Source of the DNA: Candidatus Cloacimonadota bacterium
GTDB lineage: Bacteria > Cloacimonadota > Cloacimonadia > Cloacimonadales > TCS61
DNA: 13,350 bases
NCBI GenBank assembly: GCA_027858325.1
Contig: JAQICU010000052.1
Location: 1 to 13,350, forward strand
Direction of reading: 5' to 3'
The notes under the pieces were generated by a model. It had not been told where the DNA came from. It saw only the letters and a list, made by a program, of their open reading frames with translations, and ran no database searches. Position numbers and translations under genes: made by a program. Position 1 is the first letter of the stretch, and each line of letters starts with the position of its first letter. Shown in pieces: positions 1 to 8,028 of the stretch.

Positions 1-132
1 TCTAATCTCCGTTGGCAATTTAAAAACCGTAGTTATGTTTATCTGGGTTATAATTCCGCAAATGATAAAATAAATAAGGTTGATGAATATAGCCACCAAC
101 AGGCTTATTTAAAAATTTCATATTCGTTCTAA
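1..132 (+). CDS. C-terminal fragment of an outer-membrane beta-barrel protein (possibly DUF5916-like)
   Basis: Frame 1 is open from the left edge to a TAA at 130-132 and gives 43 residues; the start lies outside the window. The peptide begins SNLRWQFKNRSYVYLGYNS and ends AYLKISYSF. Alternating hydrophobic and polar residues and a terminal Phe are the usual mark of the last strands of an outer-membrane barrel recognised by the BAM machinery. The pattern LRW-x-F-x-NRS-x-VYLGYNS followed by a final K-x-SYSF strand resembles the end of DUF5916-type barrels, but this family call rests on memory of the motif only. It is separated from the next operon by about 200 bp and is probably functionally unrelated to it. 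Confidence 0.6.
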   Translation, partial: SNLRWQFKNRSYVYLGYNSANDKINKVDEYSHQQAYLKISYSF

Positions 133-330
133 AGAATATATTTTTAATATAGAGTTAATACTATTTTTCTAATTTGAATTTATATTCTCTCAAGTTATCA
201 GAACCCATTATATTAGATAAAGCTATATTCTTTTATTTAAGAACATTCAAATTCAAAAAACATTTGACATACAATTCCAGTTTTTAAAAACCTACTTTCA
301 AATAAGATCTTTGGGAGAGCATAAATAATT
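133..330. other. AT-rich intergenic spacer with a possible promoter for the redox operon
   Basis: No convincing ORF or RNA is seen here. A TTGACA hexamer at 264-269 is a good -35 candidate, but no strong -10 sits 16-18 bp downstream. The nearest A/T-rich hexamers (for example TAAAAA at 285-290) give poor spacing, so the promoter is tentative. A purine-rich GGGAG at 313-317 precedes the ATG at 331 by 13 bp, which is a long ribosome-binding-site spacing. Confidence 0.3.
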
Positions 331-789
331 ATGAAATTTAAAACCGAGATTGATATTACAATTAACAAATTTATTGGTAAAAAAGGTATTTTAATTCCAC
401 TTCTTCAAAATGCTCAAGATATAGAAGGTTACCTATCAAAAGACTTAATGAGTTACGTTTCAGAAAAAACAGGGATCAAACTTGCACACATATACGGTGT
501 TGCAACATTTTATACAATGTTCAGATTAAAACCCCAAGGAAAGCACATAATTCGAGTTTGTAAAGGAACTGCCTGTCACGTCTCCGATGCTAATTCCATC
601 ATGAAAGAAGTTAATAAACAATTAGACTTAACCAATGAAGAAGATACCACTAAAGATGGAAAATTCACGGTAATGTCGGTTGCCTGCCTTGGCTGCTGCA
701 GCCTTGCTCCTGTTATCATGGTTGGCGACAATACACACGGTAGATTAACTCCTGATTCTATTGGGAAAATATTAAAGAAATATGAATAG
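331..789 (+). CDS. nuoE: NuoE/HydC-like [2Fe-2S] subunit of a NAD(H)-dependent oxidoreductase
   Basis: The 152-residue product is a full-length thioredoxin-like [2Fe-2S] ferredoxin of the NuoE/HndA/HydC family. In this family the subunit sits beside the FMN subunit and carries one electron of NADH oxidation. The four expected ligands are present: C77 and C82 in VCKGTAC, and C119 and C123 in CLGCC followed by SLAPV. The N-terminal helical part has the family's GVATFYTMF stretch. CLGCCSLAPV is the form usual in soluble bifurcating hydrogenases and formate dehydrogenases. It is the first gene of a tight operon; the next gene starts 9 bp after its stop. The ATG at 331 is the natural start, since an in-frame TAA lies at 322-324. 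The enzyme partner is inferred from the neighbours. Confidence 0.93.
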   Translation: MKFKTEIDITINKFIGKKGILIPLLQNAQDIEGYLSKDLMSYVSEKTGIKLAHIYGVATFYTMFRLKPQGKHIIRVCKGTACHVSDANSIMKEVNKQLDLTNEEDTTKDGKFTVMSVACLGCCSLAPVIMVGDNTHGRLTPDSIGKILKKYE

Positions 790-798
790 GGGGATGAT

Positions 799-2568
799 TT
801 GAGTTTAGTAATAAAAGTAGGTTTAGCAAGCTGTGGATTAGCAGCAGGTGCTGGTGAAGTCTTTGCAGCAATAAAAACCCATATTAAAAAAAATAAAATC
901 GATGTTGAAGTTAAAGAAACAGCTTGTATCGGAATGTGTTTCGCGGAACCCCTTGTAGAGATTTCTAGAGAAGATCAAAAATCGATTATATATGGAGAAG
1001 TCACTCCTGAAAATATCGGAAATATTATTGATGCTTTTACTAAAGGTAAACCTGTCGAAGAAAATGTGATTATTTCAAATATTCTTAAAGGAAGTGAGAA
1101 TAAAACTTATAAGAAACAGAAAAGAATTGTCCTTCGTAATTGCGGTGTTATTGATCCTATCTCAATTGATGATTATCTTGGAAATGACGGTTACACAGCT
1201 CTTGAGAAGTCACTTAAGGAAATGAGCCGAGTAGATATTATTTCTGACATAAAAAATTCCGGTCTTCGTGGACGTGGTGGGGCAGGTTTCCCAACCGGAT
1301 TGAAATGGCTATTTGCTTATAATGCTCAGAATGACAAGAAATATATTGTTTGTAATGCTGATGAAGGTGATCCTGGGGCATTTATGGATAGAAGTGTTCT
1401 GGAAGGTGATCCTCATAGCGTGATCGAAGGTATGATCATTGGCGCTTACGCAATCGGTGCGGATGAAGGTTATATTTATTGCCGGGCAGAATATCCACTT
1501 GCTATCAAACATCTTAATATAGCTATTGAACAGGCAACTGAAAAAGGATATTTGGGAAATAACATTTTCGGATCTGACTTTAATTTTGAACTTCATATTA
1601 AGGAAGGAGCCGGTGCTTTTGTATGCGGTGAAGAAACTGCTTTAATGGCTTCTATCGAAGGTAAACGTGGAATGCCGACTATCAGACCACCATTCCCTGC
1701 GCAATCTGGTCTTTGGGGAAAACCCACAAACATTAATAATGTAGAAACTTTTGCAAATATAGCCTGGATCATATTAAATGGTGCAAGTGAATATGCAAAA
1801 TATGGAACTGACAAAAGCAAGGGAACTAAGGTTTTTGCCCTGGCTGGAAAAATAAAAAACAGCGGACTTATTGAAGTTCCAATGGGAATGCCACTGAAAG
1901 AAGTAATTTATGGTGTAGGTGGAGGAATGAAAACTGAAAAGCCATTTAAAGGTGTTCAATTAGGTGGTCCTTCCGGTGGTTGTCTTCCCTCTGAACTATT
2001 AGACACAATCGTAGACTATGATTCAATCAATAAAACTGGGGCGATCATGGGCTCCGGCGGAATGGTTGTGATGGATACATCAACCTGTATGGTTGATATA
2101 GCTAAATTTTTCCTTAATTTTACTCAGAATGAATCTTGCGGTAAATGTACGTTTTGCCGGGTTGGAACCAAACGTATGCTTGAAATTCTGATAAAGATAT
2201 CAGACGGTGATGGGAAAATGGAAGACCTTGATACTCTTGAAGAACTCGCACATAATATTATTAAAGGTTCTTTGTGCGGTCTGGGACAAACTGCTCCAAA
2301 TCCTGTTTTAACAACCTTGAAGTACTACAGAGATGAATATATAGCACACATCAAAGATAAAAAATGCCCAGCTGGAGTTTGCACTTCTCTACTAAAATAC
2401 GAAGTAATCGAAGATAAATGCATTGGCTGTACTGTGTGTGCTATGAAATGCCCGGTAAATTGTATTTCCGGAGAGCGAAAGCAAGTTCATAAGATAGATC
2501 AGGATGCTTGTATTAAATGCGGTGCTTGTTATGATGCATGTAAATTCAATGCTATCAAGAAAGGATAA
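799..2568 (+). CDS. nuoF: NuoF/HydB-like FMN- and NAD(H)-binding subunit with C-terminal 2x[4Fe-4S] ferredoxin
   Basis: The 589-residue protein has the HydB/HndC order. An N-terminal thioredoxin-like segment (about 1-90) comes first, then the FMN/NADH module with GRGGAGFPTG (158-167) and NADEGDPGAF (from 186), then an SLBB-like stretch. The NuoF [4Fe-4S] ligands follow: C447, C450, C453 and C493. A C-terminal bacterial ferredoxin has C541/C544/C547/C551 and C571/C574/C577/C581. It should oxidise or reduce NAD(H) at FMN and pass electrons to the Fe-S chain. The start is TTG at 799, with GGGGG (789-793) just upstream; the nearby ATG at 794 runs into TGA. Odd point: the N-terminal domain shows only C12, C43 and C47, so one ligand of the usual [2Fe-2S] set is missing. 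NuoF of complex I lacks the ferredoxin tail, so the soluble hydrogenase-type subunit is the closer relative. Confidence 0.94.
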   Translation: MSLVIKVGLASCGLAAGAGEVFAAIKTHIKKNKIDVEVKETACIGMCFAEPLVEISREDQKSIIYGEVTPENIGNIIDAFTKGKPVEENVIISNILKGSENKTYKKQKRIVLRNCGVIDPISIDDYLGNDGYTALEKSLKEMSRVDIISDIKNSGLRGRGGAGFPTGLKWLFAYNAQNDKKYIVCNADEGDPGAFMDRSVLEGDPHSVIEGMIIGAYAIGADEGYIYCRAEYPLAIKHLNIAIEQATEKGYLGNNIFGSDFNFELHIKEGAGAFVCGEETALMASIEGKRGMPTIRPPFPAQSGLWGKPTNINNVETFANIAWIILNGASEYAKYGTDKSKGTKVFALAGKIKNSGLIEVPMGMPLKEVIYGVGGGMKTEKPFKGVQLGGPSGGCLPSELLDTIVDYDSINKTGAIMGSGGMVVMDTSTCMVDIAKFFLNFTQNESCGKCTFCRVGTKRMLEILIKISDGDGKMEDLDTLEELAHNIIKGSLCGLGQTAPNPVLTTLKYYRDEYIAHIKDKKCPAGVCTSLLKYEVIEDKCIGCTVCAMKCPVNCISGERKQVHKIDQDACIKCGACYDACKFNAIKKG

Positions 2569-2573
2569 TTGAT

Positions 2574-5500
2574 ATGATTTCTATAAAAATAAATGGGAAA
2601 AAAGTTAATACTGAAAGTTGTAACAAAATCCTGGATGTCGCAAAGGAAAATGGAATTGAGATCCCAACACTTTGCCACGATAAAGAATTATCACCTTATG
2701 GTTCTTGTTGGGTTTGTGCAGTTAAGGTAAAAGATAGAAAGGGTTTTGTTACAGCATGTGGAACCCAAGTAATAGATGGGATGGAGATAGAGACTGACTC
2801 TATTGAAGTTCATAAGGCTCGTAAAATGGCTTTGGAACTTTTACTTTCAGATCATTATGCAGATTGTGAAGCACCGTGTAAAATAGCCTGCCCAAATCAA
2901 GTCGATGTCCAAAGTTATATTTCATTTATAGCAAATGGACAGCATCGAGAAGCTGTAAAAGTAATTAAAGAGACATTACCGATGCCTCTCTCTATTGGAA
3001 GAGTATGTCCTGCCTTTTGTGAAGAAGAATGCCGTAGATCTATCGTCGAAGAACCAGTTAGCATCCGTCAGCTAAAAAGGCACGCAGCAGATTTTGATAT
3101 ATTCAATAAAACACCCTACATTCCGAAAAAAGATGCAGACAATGGTAAAAAAGTGGTTATAGTTGGTGCTGGACCTTCCGGGCTTACCTGTGGTTATTAT
3201 CTATCCAATAAAGGTTATGAAGTAACTGTTTTAGAATCTGCTCCAAAAGCAGGAGGCTGGTTAAGATACGGTATTCCTGAATACAGGCTTCCAAAGAGAA
3301 TCCTGGATAAAGAGATCAAGCTCATGTGCAAGAATGGTATGAAGATCAAATATAAAACTGAATTGGGGAAAGACATAACTCTTTCTGAACTAAATGAAAA
3401 CTATGACGCGGTTTTCCTTGCGATTGGTGCACAAAATGCAGTTCCAATGAGAGTTAAGGGAAGTAAGCTTGAGGGATGCTTTCTCGGAGTTGATTTCTTA
3501 AGAGATCTAACATTGGGAAAGAAGATTAAACTTGAAAAGAAAGTAGCAGTTATCGGTGGTGGTAACACAGCCATCGATTGCGCTCGAACTGCAGCAAGAA
3601 TGGATGTAAATGTCACTCTTGTCTATCGTCGGACAAGACAGGAAATGCCTGCTGAAGCTTATGAAGTAGATGCTGCGGAAGAAGAAGGAATCAAATTCCA
3701 TTTCCTTACCAACCCGGTAGAAAACACTGCGAAGCGGGGTAAGCTAAAATCAATTAAAATGGAGAAAATGAAACTCGGCGAACCCGATGATAGCGGCAGA
3801 AGAAGACCTGAACCGACAGGTGAATTTTTCAAAGAAGAATATGGTTCGGTAATCGCTGCTATTTCACAAAAACCAGAAATCGACTTTGTTGCAAAAAAAG
3901 AAAATCAGATAAAAGGTAAGGAACTACCATTAACGAGATGGGATACAGTTATTGCTGATGAAGAAACACAATTTACAGGACTTGGAAATATCTTTGCCGG
4001 TGGTGATTTCCGCAGAGGTCCTGCCACTGCAATTGAAGCTATCGCGGATGGCAGAAAAGCAGCTGAAGCAATCGACAGACTTCTGAATAACCAACCTTTG
4101 ATAGGCTCGATTAAACTTTTCGATTCCAAAAAAGAAAAGAAACTGAAAGATGTTGACCCAAAAGAATTTGAACAATATGAAGAAATTCCACGTTTTAAAA
4201 TGCCGGAATTAGAACCTAGGTTGAGGGCTTCCAACTTTAAGGAAGTAGAAACTGGGTTTGAAGAAGAAGATGCACGCGCAGAGGCTGAGCGTTGCTTGGA
4301 ATGCGGCTGTCAAGTTAATGAAACATGTGATCTGCGCAGGTTTGCAACCGATTATAAAATTGAAGTTGATCTCTTTATGGGGGATAAAAACAAGCATCCT
4401 ATCGATGACAGTCATCCGTTTATTCGTCGCGATGCAAATAAATGTATTAATTGTGGTCGTTGTGTTAGAATTTGTACTGAAGTTCAAGGTCCAGGTGTAT
4501 TGGGTTACATCTATCGTGGGTTCACAACTTATGTAGCACCTGAATTTGGTGAAAGTCTTTCCAAAACAAACTGCGAGATCTGTGGTAAGTGTATTGAAGT
4601 TTGCCCAGTTGGAGCCTTACTTCCTAAGAATTCATACATTAAACTTAATCCACATCTAAGTGAGAAAACAATTCAAAATTGTGGTCTTTGCGGAACAGGC
4701 TGTAATATTGAAGTAAGTGTCCAAGATAACAGAGTTACAATCGTTGAACCTGCAGATGGAGAAACTTTCAACCAGAGAGATCTTTGTTTTGACGGTAAAT
4801 TCGGTTGGCAGATATTTGAAGATGAAGAGAGGATCAAACATCCTTATCAAAGAAATAATGATCTGTGGATTCCAATAAAAAACATAGATAAAGCTGCAAA
4901 TATTATTGAAGATAAATTGCAAACTGCTGAGACTAAAATGATATATATTTCTCCAACTTCATCAATTGAAGAGACACTATTAATGCAGCATATAGCAAAA
5001 AAGATTGGCTCAGAAATATCTTCTCTATCCATCTATGATAGCTTTGTTGATAACCTGTTTGATACCAATCTTTATACTAAAACTTATGATGATCTTGAAC
5101 AAGCTGAGTATATAGTTATAGTAGGAAAGATAAGTAAGGTTTATAAAACAATTGCTCGTAGATTACAGAGGAAAGGTGCAAAATTAATATTGATCACAAA
5201 TGAGACAGGAGACTTCAATGATTTCGCTGATGAATTACATAATGATGAACCTTTTGTTAAGATACTGGAAAAAATCCTGCAATATAATATTGAACAGGTT
5301 AAAGATGAGATGGATGATTTTGATGATGACGAACAACATGTTGAACCATTGAAGCTTGACCTTCCAGAAAAAACGGTATTCATCTATAATCGTGACCTTA
5401 TCTCGGAAGAATCAATTTGGAATATCTGGGCGATATCATCTCTGGTTTGTAATTTTGAAAAGGGATCTGGCATATTTCCAACTTCTAAGTTCAATAATTT

Positions 5501-6002
5501 GCGTGGATTGCAGAAACTGGGGATCAATGCAGGTGAACCGGGTAATCATAATTTCGTTCTTTTCTATGGTGAATTACCATGTGAAGAGCAGAAGAAACGC
5601 ATTAAAAACAGTAATTTTATTGTATCGGTCAATACTCATATCGATGATGCAGACTCTTCACATTTGCTCTTACCCAAAGCATCATATCTTGAAATGGAAT
5701 CAACTTCAATTGCAGATGATGGTAGAATTTCGAGCTTTAAGAACCCAAAAAAATCAACCATCCATAATCAACTTCTTCGTATATTCAAGAAAGCCGGATT
5801 ACTTACTGCACAAGAAGCAAAAATTTCGTTCTGGAATATAAAAGCCAAAGCACTCTTAGAAGAAAAAGTGAAAGCAAGAACTCTATCTAATCAAGAACTT
5901 ATTGATTACTTATATACAATTGAGAATATGCACTTTGATGAGCCTAAACAAGCTAGTGTTCAGAAAAAGCGAATAACAAAACTTAAGAAAATGGCTAAGT
6001 AG
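2574..6002 (+). CDS. NuoG-like iron-sulfur protein with inserted GltD-type FAD/NAD(P)H oxidoreductase
   Basis: The 1142 residues carry several modules. A [2Fe-2S] ferredoxin has ligands C34/C45/C48/C62. A GltD-type N-terminal cluster region has C98/C102/C106 and C145/C149/C153. An FAD Rossmann fold has GAGPSG from 198, a second dinucleotide fold has GGGNTAID from 328, and the FAD-closing AGGDFRRGPATAIEAIADG lies near 480. A Cys-rich turn follows (C574, C577, C579, C585). Then come two [4Fe-4S] clusters (C624/C627/C630/C634 and C667/C670/C673/C677) and a molybdopterin-type Fe4S4 domain (C703/C706/C710/C738). The tail (about 745-1142) is a degenerate NuoG/molybdopterin-oxidoreductase fold with no visible catalytic Cys or Sec. 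The GltD part should bind FAD and NAD(P)H, as in glutamate synthase small subunit and NfnB. AAGGA at 2561-2565, inside the end of the previous gene, serves the ATG at 2574. Electron transfer with the two upstream subunits is inferred; the physiological acceptor is unknown. Confidence 0.9.
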   Translation: MISIKINGKKVNTESCNKILDVAKENGIEIPTLCHDKELSPYGSCWVCAVKVKDRKGFVTACGTQVIDGMEIETDSIEVHKARKMALELLLSDHYADCEAPCKIACPNQVDVQSYISFIANGQHREAVKVIKETLPMPLSIGRVCPAFCEEECRRSIVEEPVSIRQLKRHAADFDIFNKTPYIPKKDADNGKKVVIVGAGPSGLTCGYYLSNKGYEVTVLESAPKAGGWLRYGIPEYRLPKRILDKEIKLMCKNGMKIKYKTELGKDITLSELNENYDAVFLAIGAQNAVPMRVKGSKLEGCFLGVDFLRDLTLGKKIKLEKKVAVIGGGNTAIDCARTAARMDVNVTLVYRRTRQEMPAEAYEVDAAEEEGIKFHFLTNPVENTAKRGKLKSIKMEKMKLGEPDDSGRRRPEPTGEFFKEEYGSVIAAISQKPEIDFVAKKENQIKGKELPLTRWDTVIADEETQFTGLGNIFAGGDFRRGPATAIEAIADGRKAAEAIDRLLNNQPLIGSIKLFDSKKEKKLKDVDPKEFEQYEEIPRFKMPELEPRLRASNFKEVETGFEEEDARAEAERCLECGCQVNETCDLRRFATDYKIEVDLFMGDKNKHPIDDSHPFIRRDANKCINCGRCVRICTEVQGPGVLGYIYRGFTTYVAPEFGESLSKTNCEICGKCIEVCPVGALLPKNSYIKLNPHLSEKTIQNCGLCGTGCNIEVSVQDNRVTIVEPADGETFNQRDLCFDGKFGWQIFEDEERIKHPYQRNNDLWIPIKNIDKAANIIEDKLQTAETKMIYISPTSSIEETLLMQHIAKKIGSEISSLSIYDSFVDNLFDTNLYTKTYDDLEQAEYIVIVGKISKVYKTIARRLQRKGAKLILITNETGDFNDFADELHNDEPFVKILEKILQYNIEQVKDEMDDFDDDEQHVEPLKLDLPEKTVFIYNRDLISEESIWNIWAISSLVCNFEKGSGIFPTSKFNNLRGLQKLGINAGEPGNHNFVLFYGELPCEEQKKRIKNSNFIVSVNTHIDDADSSHLLLPKASYLEMESTSIADDGRISSFKNPKKSTIHNQLLRIFKKAGLLTAQEAKISFWNIKAKALLEEKVKARTLSNQELIDYLYTIENMHFDEPKQASVQKKRITKLKKMAK

Positions 6003-6018
6003 TATGTGCAAATAATTC

Positions 6019-6045
6019 AGGGGTGATATTCCACCCCTTTTTTTT
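6019..6045 (+). terminator. Intrinsic terminator of the redox operon
   Basis: A 7-bp GC-rich stem, AGGGGTG (6019-6025) with CACCCCT (6032-6038), has a 6-nt loop. An uninterrupted T run (6038-6045) follows directly. It begins 17 bp after the stop of the NuoG-GltD gene, so it should end the three-gene transcript and separate it from the signalling genes. Confidence 0.92.
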
Positions 6046-6070
6046 GTAATTACACACATTAATAAATTAC

Positions 6071-6100
6071 TTGCATTAATTCAATATTCTTTTTTATTTA
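6071..6100 (+). promoter_or_regulatory. Possible promoter for the TPR-GAF gene
   Basis: TTGCAT (6071-6076) and TATTTA (6095-6100) are separated by 18 bp, between the terminator and the start at 6127. Position and spacing are sensible for a sigma70-type promoter, but both hexamers are only partial matches in a very AT-rich region. Confidence 0.3.
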
Positions 6101-6126
6101 CATTCATCTTAATTTTAAGGGATATT

Positions 6127-7989
6127 ATGCGGAATTTTGTTATATTTATTATAATTATCTGCTCTGTTAGTTTTTTAATAGCAGGTACTAGAATTGATAG
6201 TTTGGAAGTGTATTTAAAGACAGCCGACAATGATAAAAAGGTTGTTATTCTAAATGAACTTTCACAAGCATATCAGGAAATATCCGCTCGTAAAAGTATA
6301 ACATATGCCCAATCAGCTCTTCAAATTTCGCAAGAATCTGGTATTAGGGAAGATCTTGCTACATCGCTTACAAATCTAGGTTCAGCTTATTATCATCTCG
6401 GCAATTATAATGAAGCTCTAGAATTTCATTTTAAATCACTTAAAATATATCAACAACTTGCAGATAAACCCAGAATGCTGATCGTTAATAATTGGATTGG
6501 GCAAGATAATGAAAAACTTGGCAATTATGATCAATCTTTAAATTTCTTTCTTATCTCATTGAAATTAAGTTACGAAATTAATGACCAAAATGGTATTTCA
6601 ATGGGACTCAGCAATTTAGGAAATCTTTATCACTCATTGAATAACTACGATAAAGCTCTTGAGTATTACCAGCAAGCACTTAAATTAGAAAAGGATAGTG
6701 GAAATAAAAAAGAAATCTCTTTAGCATTAAATAATATTGGAATCATGTATGCTAATCGTGGTGAGTATACAGAATCTCTAGATTATTATAATCAATCTTT
6801 ACAAATCGAACAAGAACTTGGTAATATTAAAAGTATTTCGTCAGTATTGAATAATCTTGGTATTGTTCATCAAAAATTAAATGAATATGATAAAGCACTA
6901 GCTTACTTCCAAAGATCACTGGATCTGATCCTTGAGACAGGTAATCAATACGGCATTGCTGAAACATTTATCAATATTGGGCAATTGCAAATATTGATGA
7001 ACAGTATGGCTGACGCATATGCAAATATTAGCCAAGGTCTTAAATTTGCTACGGATATTGGAGCACAACAGCTAATAATGAATGGCTATCTGGCACTATC
7101 AGACTTCTATAAAGTGAATAAAAATATTGATGAATCACTTCGATATTTTAGACTTCACACAAAAATTAAAGATGAAATTTTCAGTGAAGAAATGACTCAA
7201 AAGATAACAAGTATGCAGGCACAGTTTGAAATGGGAGAAAGAGAGCATGACTTTGTTCAATTAGAAAAAAACAATCAAATAATGGAACTACAAGCTGAAA
7301 AAAAGAATCTGCATTTATTATTACTTCTTGCCAGTCTATTCATGGTCACTGGTTTTTCAGTAGTTCAATATAATCGAAACAAAAATAAAAAAATCAACAA
7401 CATAATATTACAAAATGAAATTCTTGATAGAATATCAGCAGAAAAAAGATTAATAAAAAGATTGAAAATTGAGAAGATCGTCGCAAAGATATCTTCTAGA
7501 TTTATTAATGTATCTGATTTTGACGCAGCTGTTGATGAAACATTACAAGAAATTGGTGAGATGTGCAAAGCTAGTCGCTCCTACCTTTTTTTACTGAATA
7601 ATGATAACGACACAATAGATAACACTCATGAATGGTGCAAAGATGGTGTACAACCCCAAGTAAGCAATCTTCAGGATATTCCTACCGATTCGTTACCATG
7701 GTGGATGGGTAAATTAGAGAATGATGAGATAATTCATATTACGGATGTTTCTAAAATGCCAACTGAAGCACATCAAGAAAAGAAATCTTTACAAGATCAG
7801 AATATTAAGTCTATTTTAGTTCTACCGTTGAGATCCGCTAACAATCTGATTGGTTTCATGGGATTTGATAATGTATATAAGGCTGAACAATGGAGAGAGG
7901 AAGAGCTTTCGCTCCTTAAAATTTCTACTGAGATTTTAGGAGTCTATTTTGATAAAAAAGAGATCGACAATAAATTAGAACAAGCTTAA
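6127..7989 (+). CDS. Membrane-anchored TPR-GAF signalling protein (N-terminal part of a split TPR-GAF-HD-GYP gene)
   Basis: The 620-residue product starts with a signal peptide or signal anchor (FVIFIIIICSVSFLIAG). About seven tetratricopeptide repeats follow (about 35-340), with clear units such as ALEYYQQALKLEKDSGNKKE and SLDYYNQSLQIEQELGNIKS. Next are a short coiled coil, one membrane helix (about 395-413, LLLLLASLFMVTGFSVV) and a GAF domain (about 450-610, ending in the typical VLPLRSANNLIGFMGFDNV). The TPR part is probably periplasmic and the GAF part cytoplasmic. AAGGGA about 6 bp upstream supports the ATG at 6127. The protein ends at TAA 7987-7989 in the middle of the linker that normally joins GAF to an output domain. 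The same frame then stays open for the HD-GYP domain. The ligand of GAF and the TPR partner are not evident. Confidence 0.88.
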   Translation: MRNFVIFIIIICSVSFLIAGTRIDSLEVYLKTADNDKKVVILNELSQAYQEISARKSITYAQSALQISQESGIREDLATSLTNLGSAYYHLGNYNEALEFHFKSLKIYQQLADKPRMLIVNNWIGQDNEKLGNYDQSLNFFLISLKLSYEINDQNGISMGLSNLGNLYHSLNNYDKALEYYQQALKLEKDSGNKKEISLALNNIGIMYANRGEYTESLDYYNQSLQIEQELGNIKSISSVLNNLGIVHQKLNEYDKALAYFQRSLDLILETGNQYGIAETFINIGQLQILMNSMADAYANISQGLKFATDIGAQQLIMNGYLALSDFYKVNKNIDESLRYFRLHTKIKDEIFSEEMTQKITSMQAQFEMGEREHDFVQLEKNNQIMELQAEKKNLHLLLLLASLFMVTGFSVVQYNRNKNKKINNIILQNEILDRISAEKRLIKRLKIEKIVAKISSRFINVSDFDAAVDETLQEIGEMCKASRSYLFLLNNDNDTIDNTHEWCKDGVQPQVSNLQDIPTDSLPWWMGKLENDEIIHITDVSKMPTEAHQEKKSLQDQNIKSILVLPLRSANNLIGFMGFDNVYKAEQWREEELSLLKISTEILGVYFDKKEIDNKLEQA

Positions 7990-8028
7990 TTTGGATTAAA
8001 AAAACTAATTCAAGACAGACCTAGAGAG

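Noticed and set aside
1309..1820. Minus-strand ORFs of 75-95 codons opposite the NuoF gene
   Set aside because: They lie antisense to conserved FMN and NADH motifs and show no domain or ribosome-binding site of note.
4258..4536. 92-codon + strand ORF overlapping the ferredoxin part of the large subunit
   Set aside because: The real frame here encodes the C-x2-C-x2-C cluster motifs, so the other frame is a shadow.
5356..5841. 161-codon ORF on the + strand inside the NuoG-GltD gene
   Set aside because: It overlaps a well-supported coding frame completely, has no recognisable domain, and its composition is typical of an out-of-frame shadow.
4680..6002. Active molybdopterin or formate dehydrogenase site in the C-terminal part of the large subunit
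   Set aside because: The Fe4S4 ligands are present, but no catalytic Cys or in-frame TGA for Sec follows, and the tail matches the degenerate NuoG type.
7987..7989. TAA reassigned as a sense codon
   Set aside because: TAA ends several other genes in the window at natural protein ends (for example 2566-2568 and 10562-10564), so a changed genetic code is not supported.
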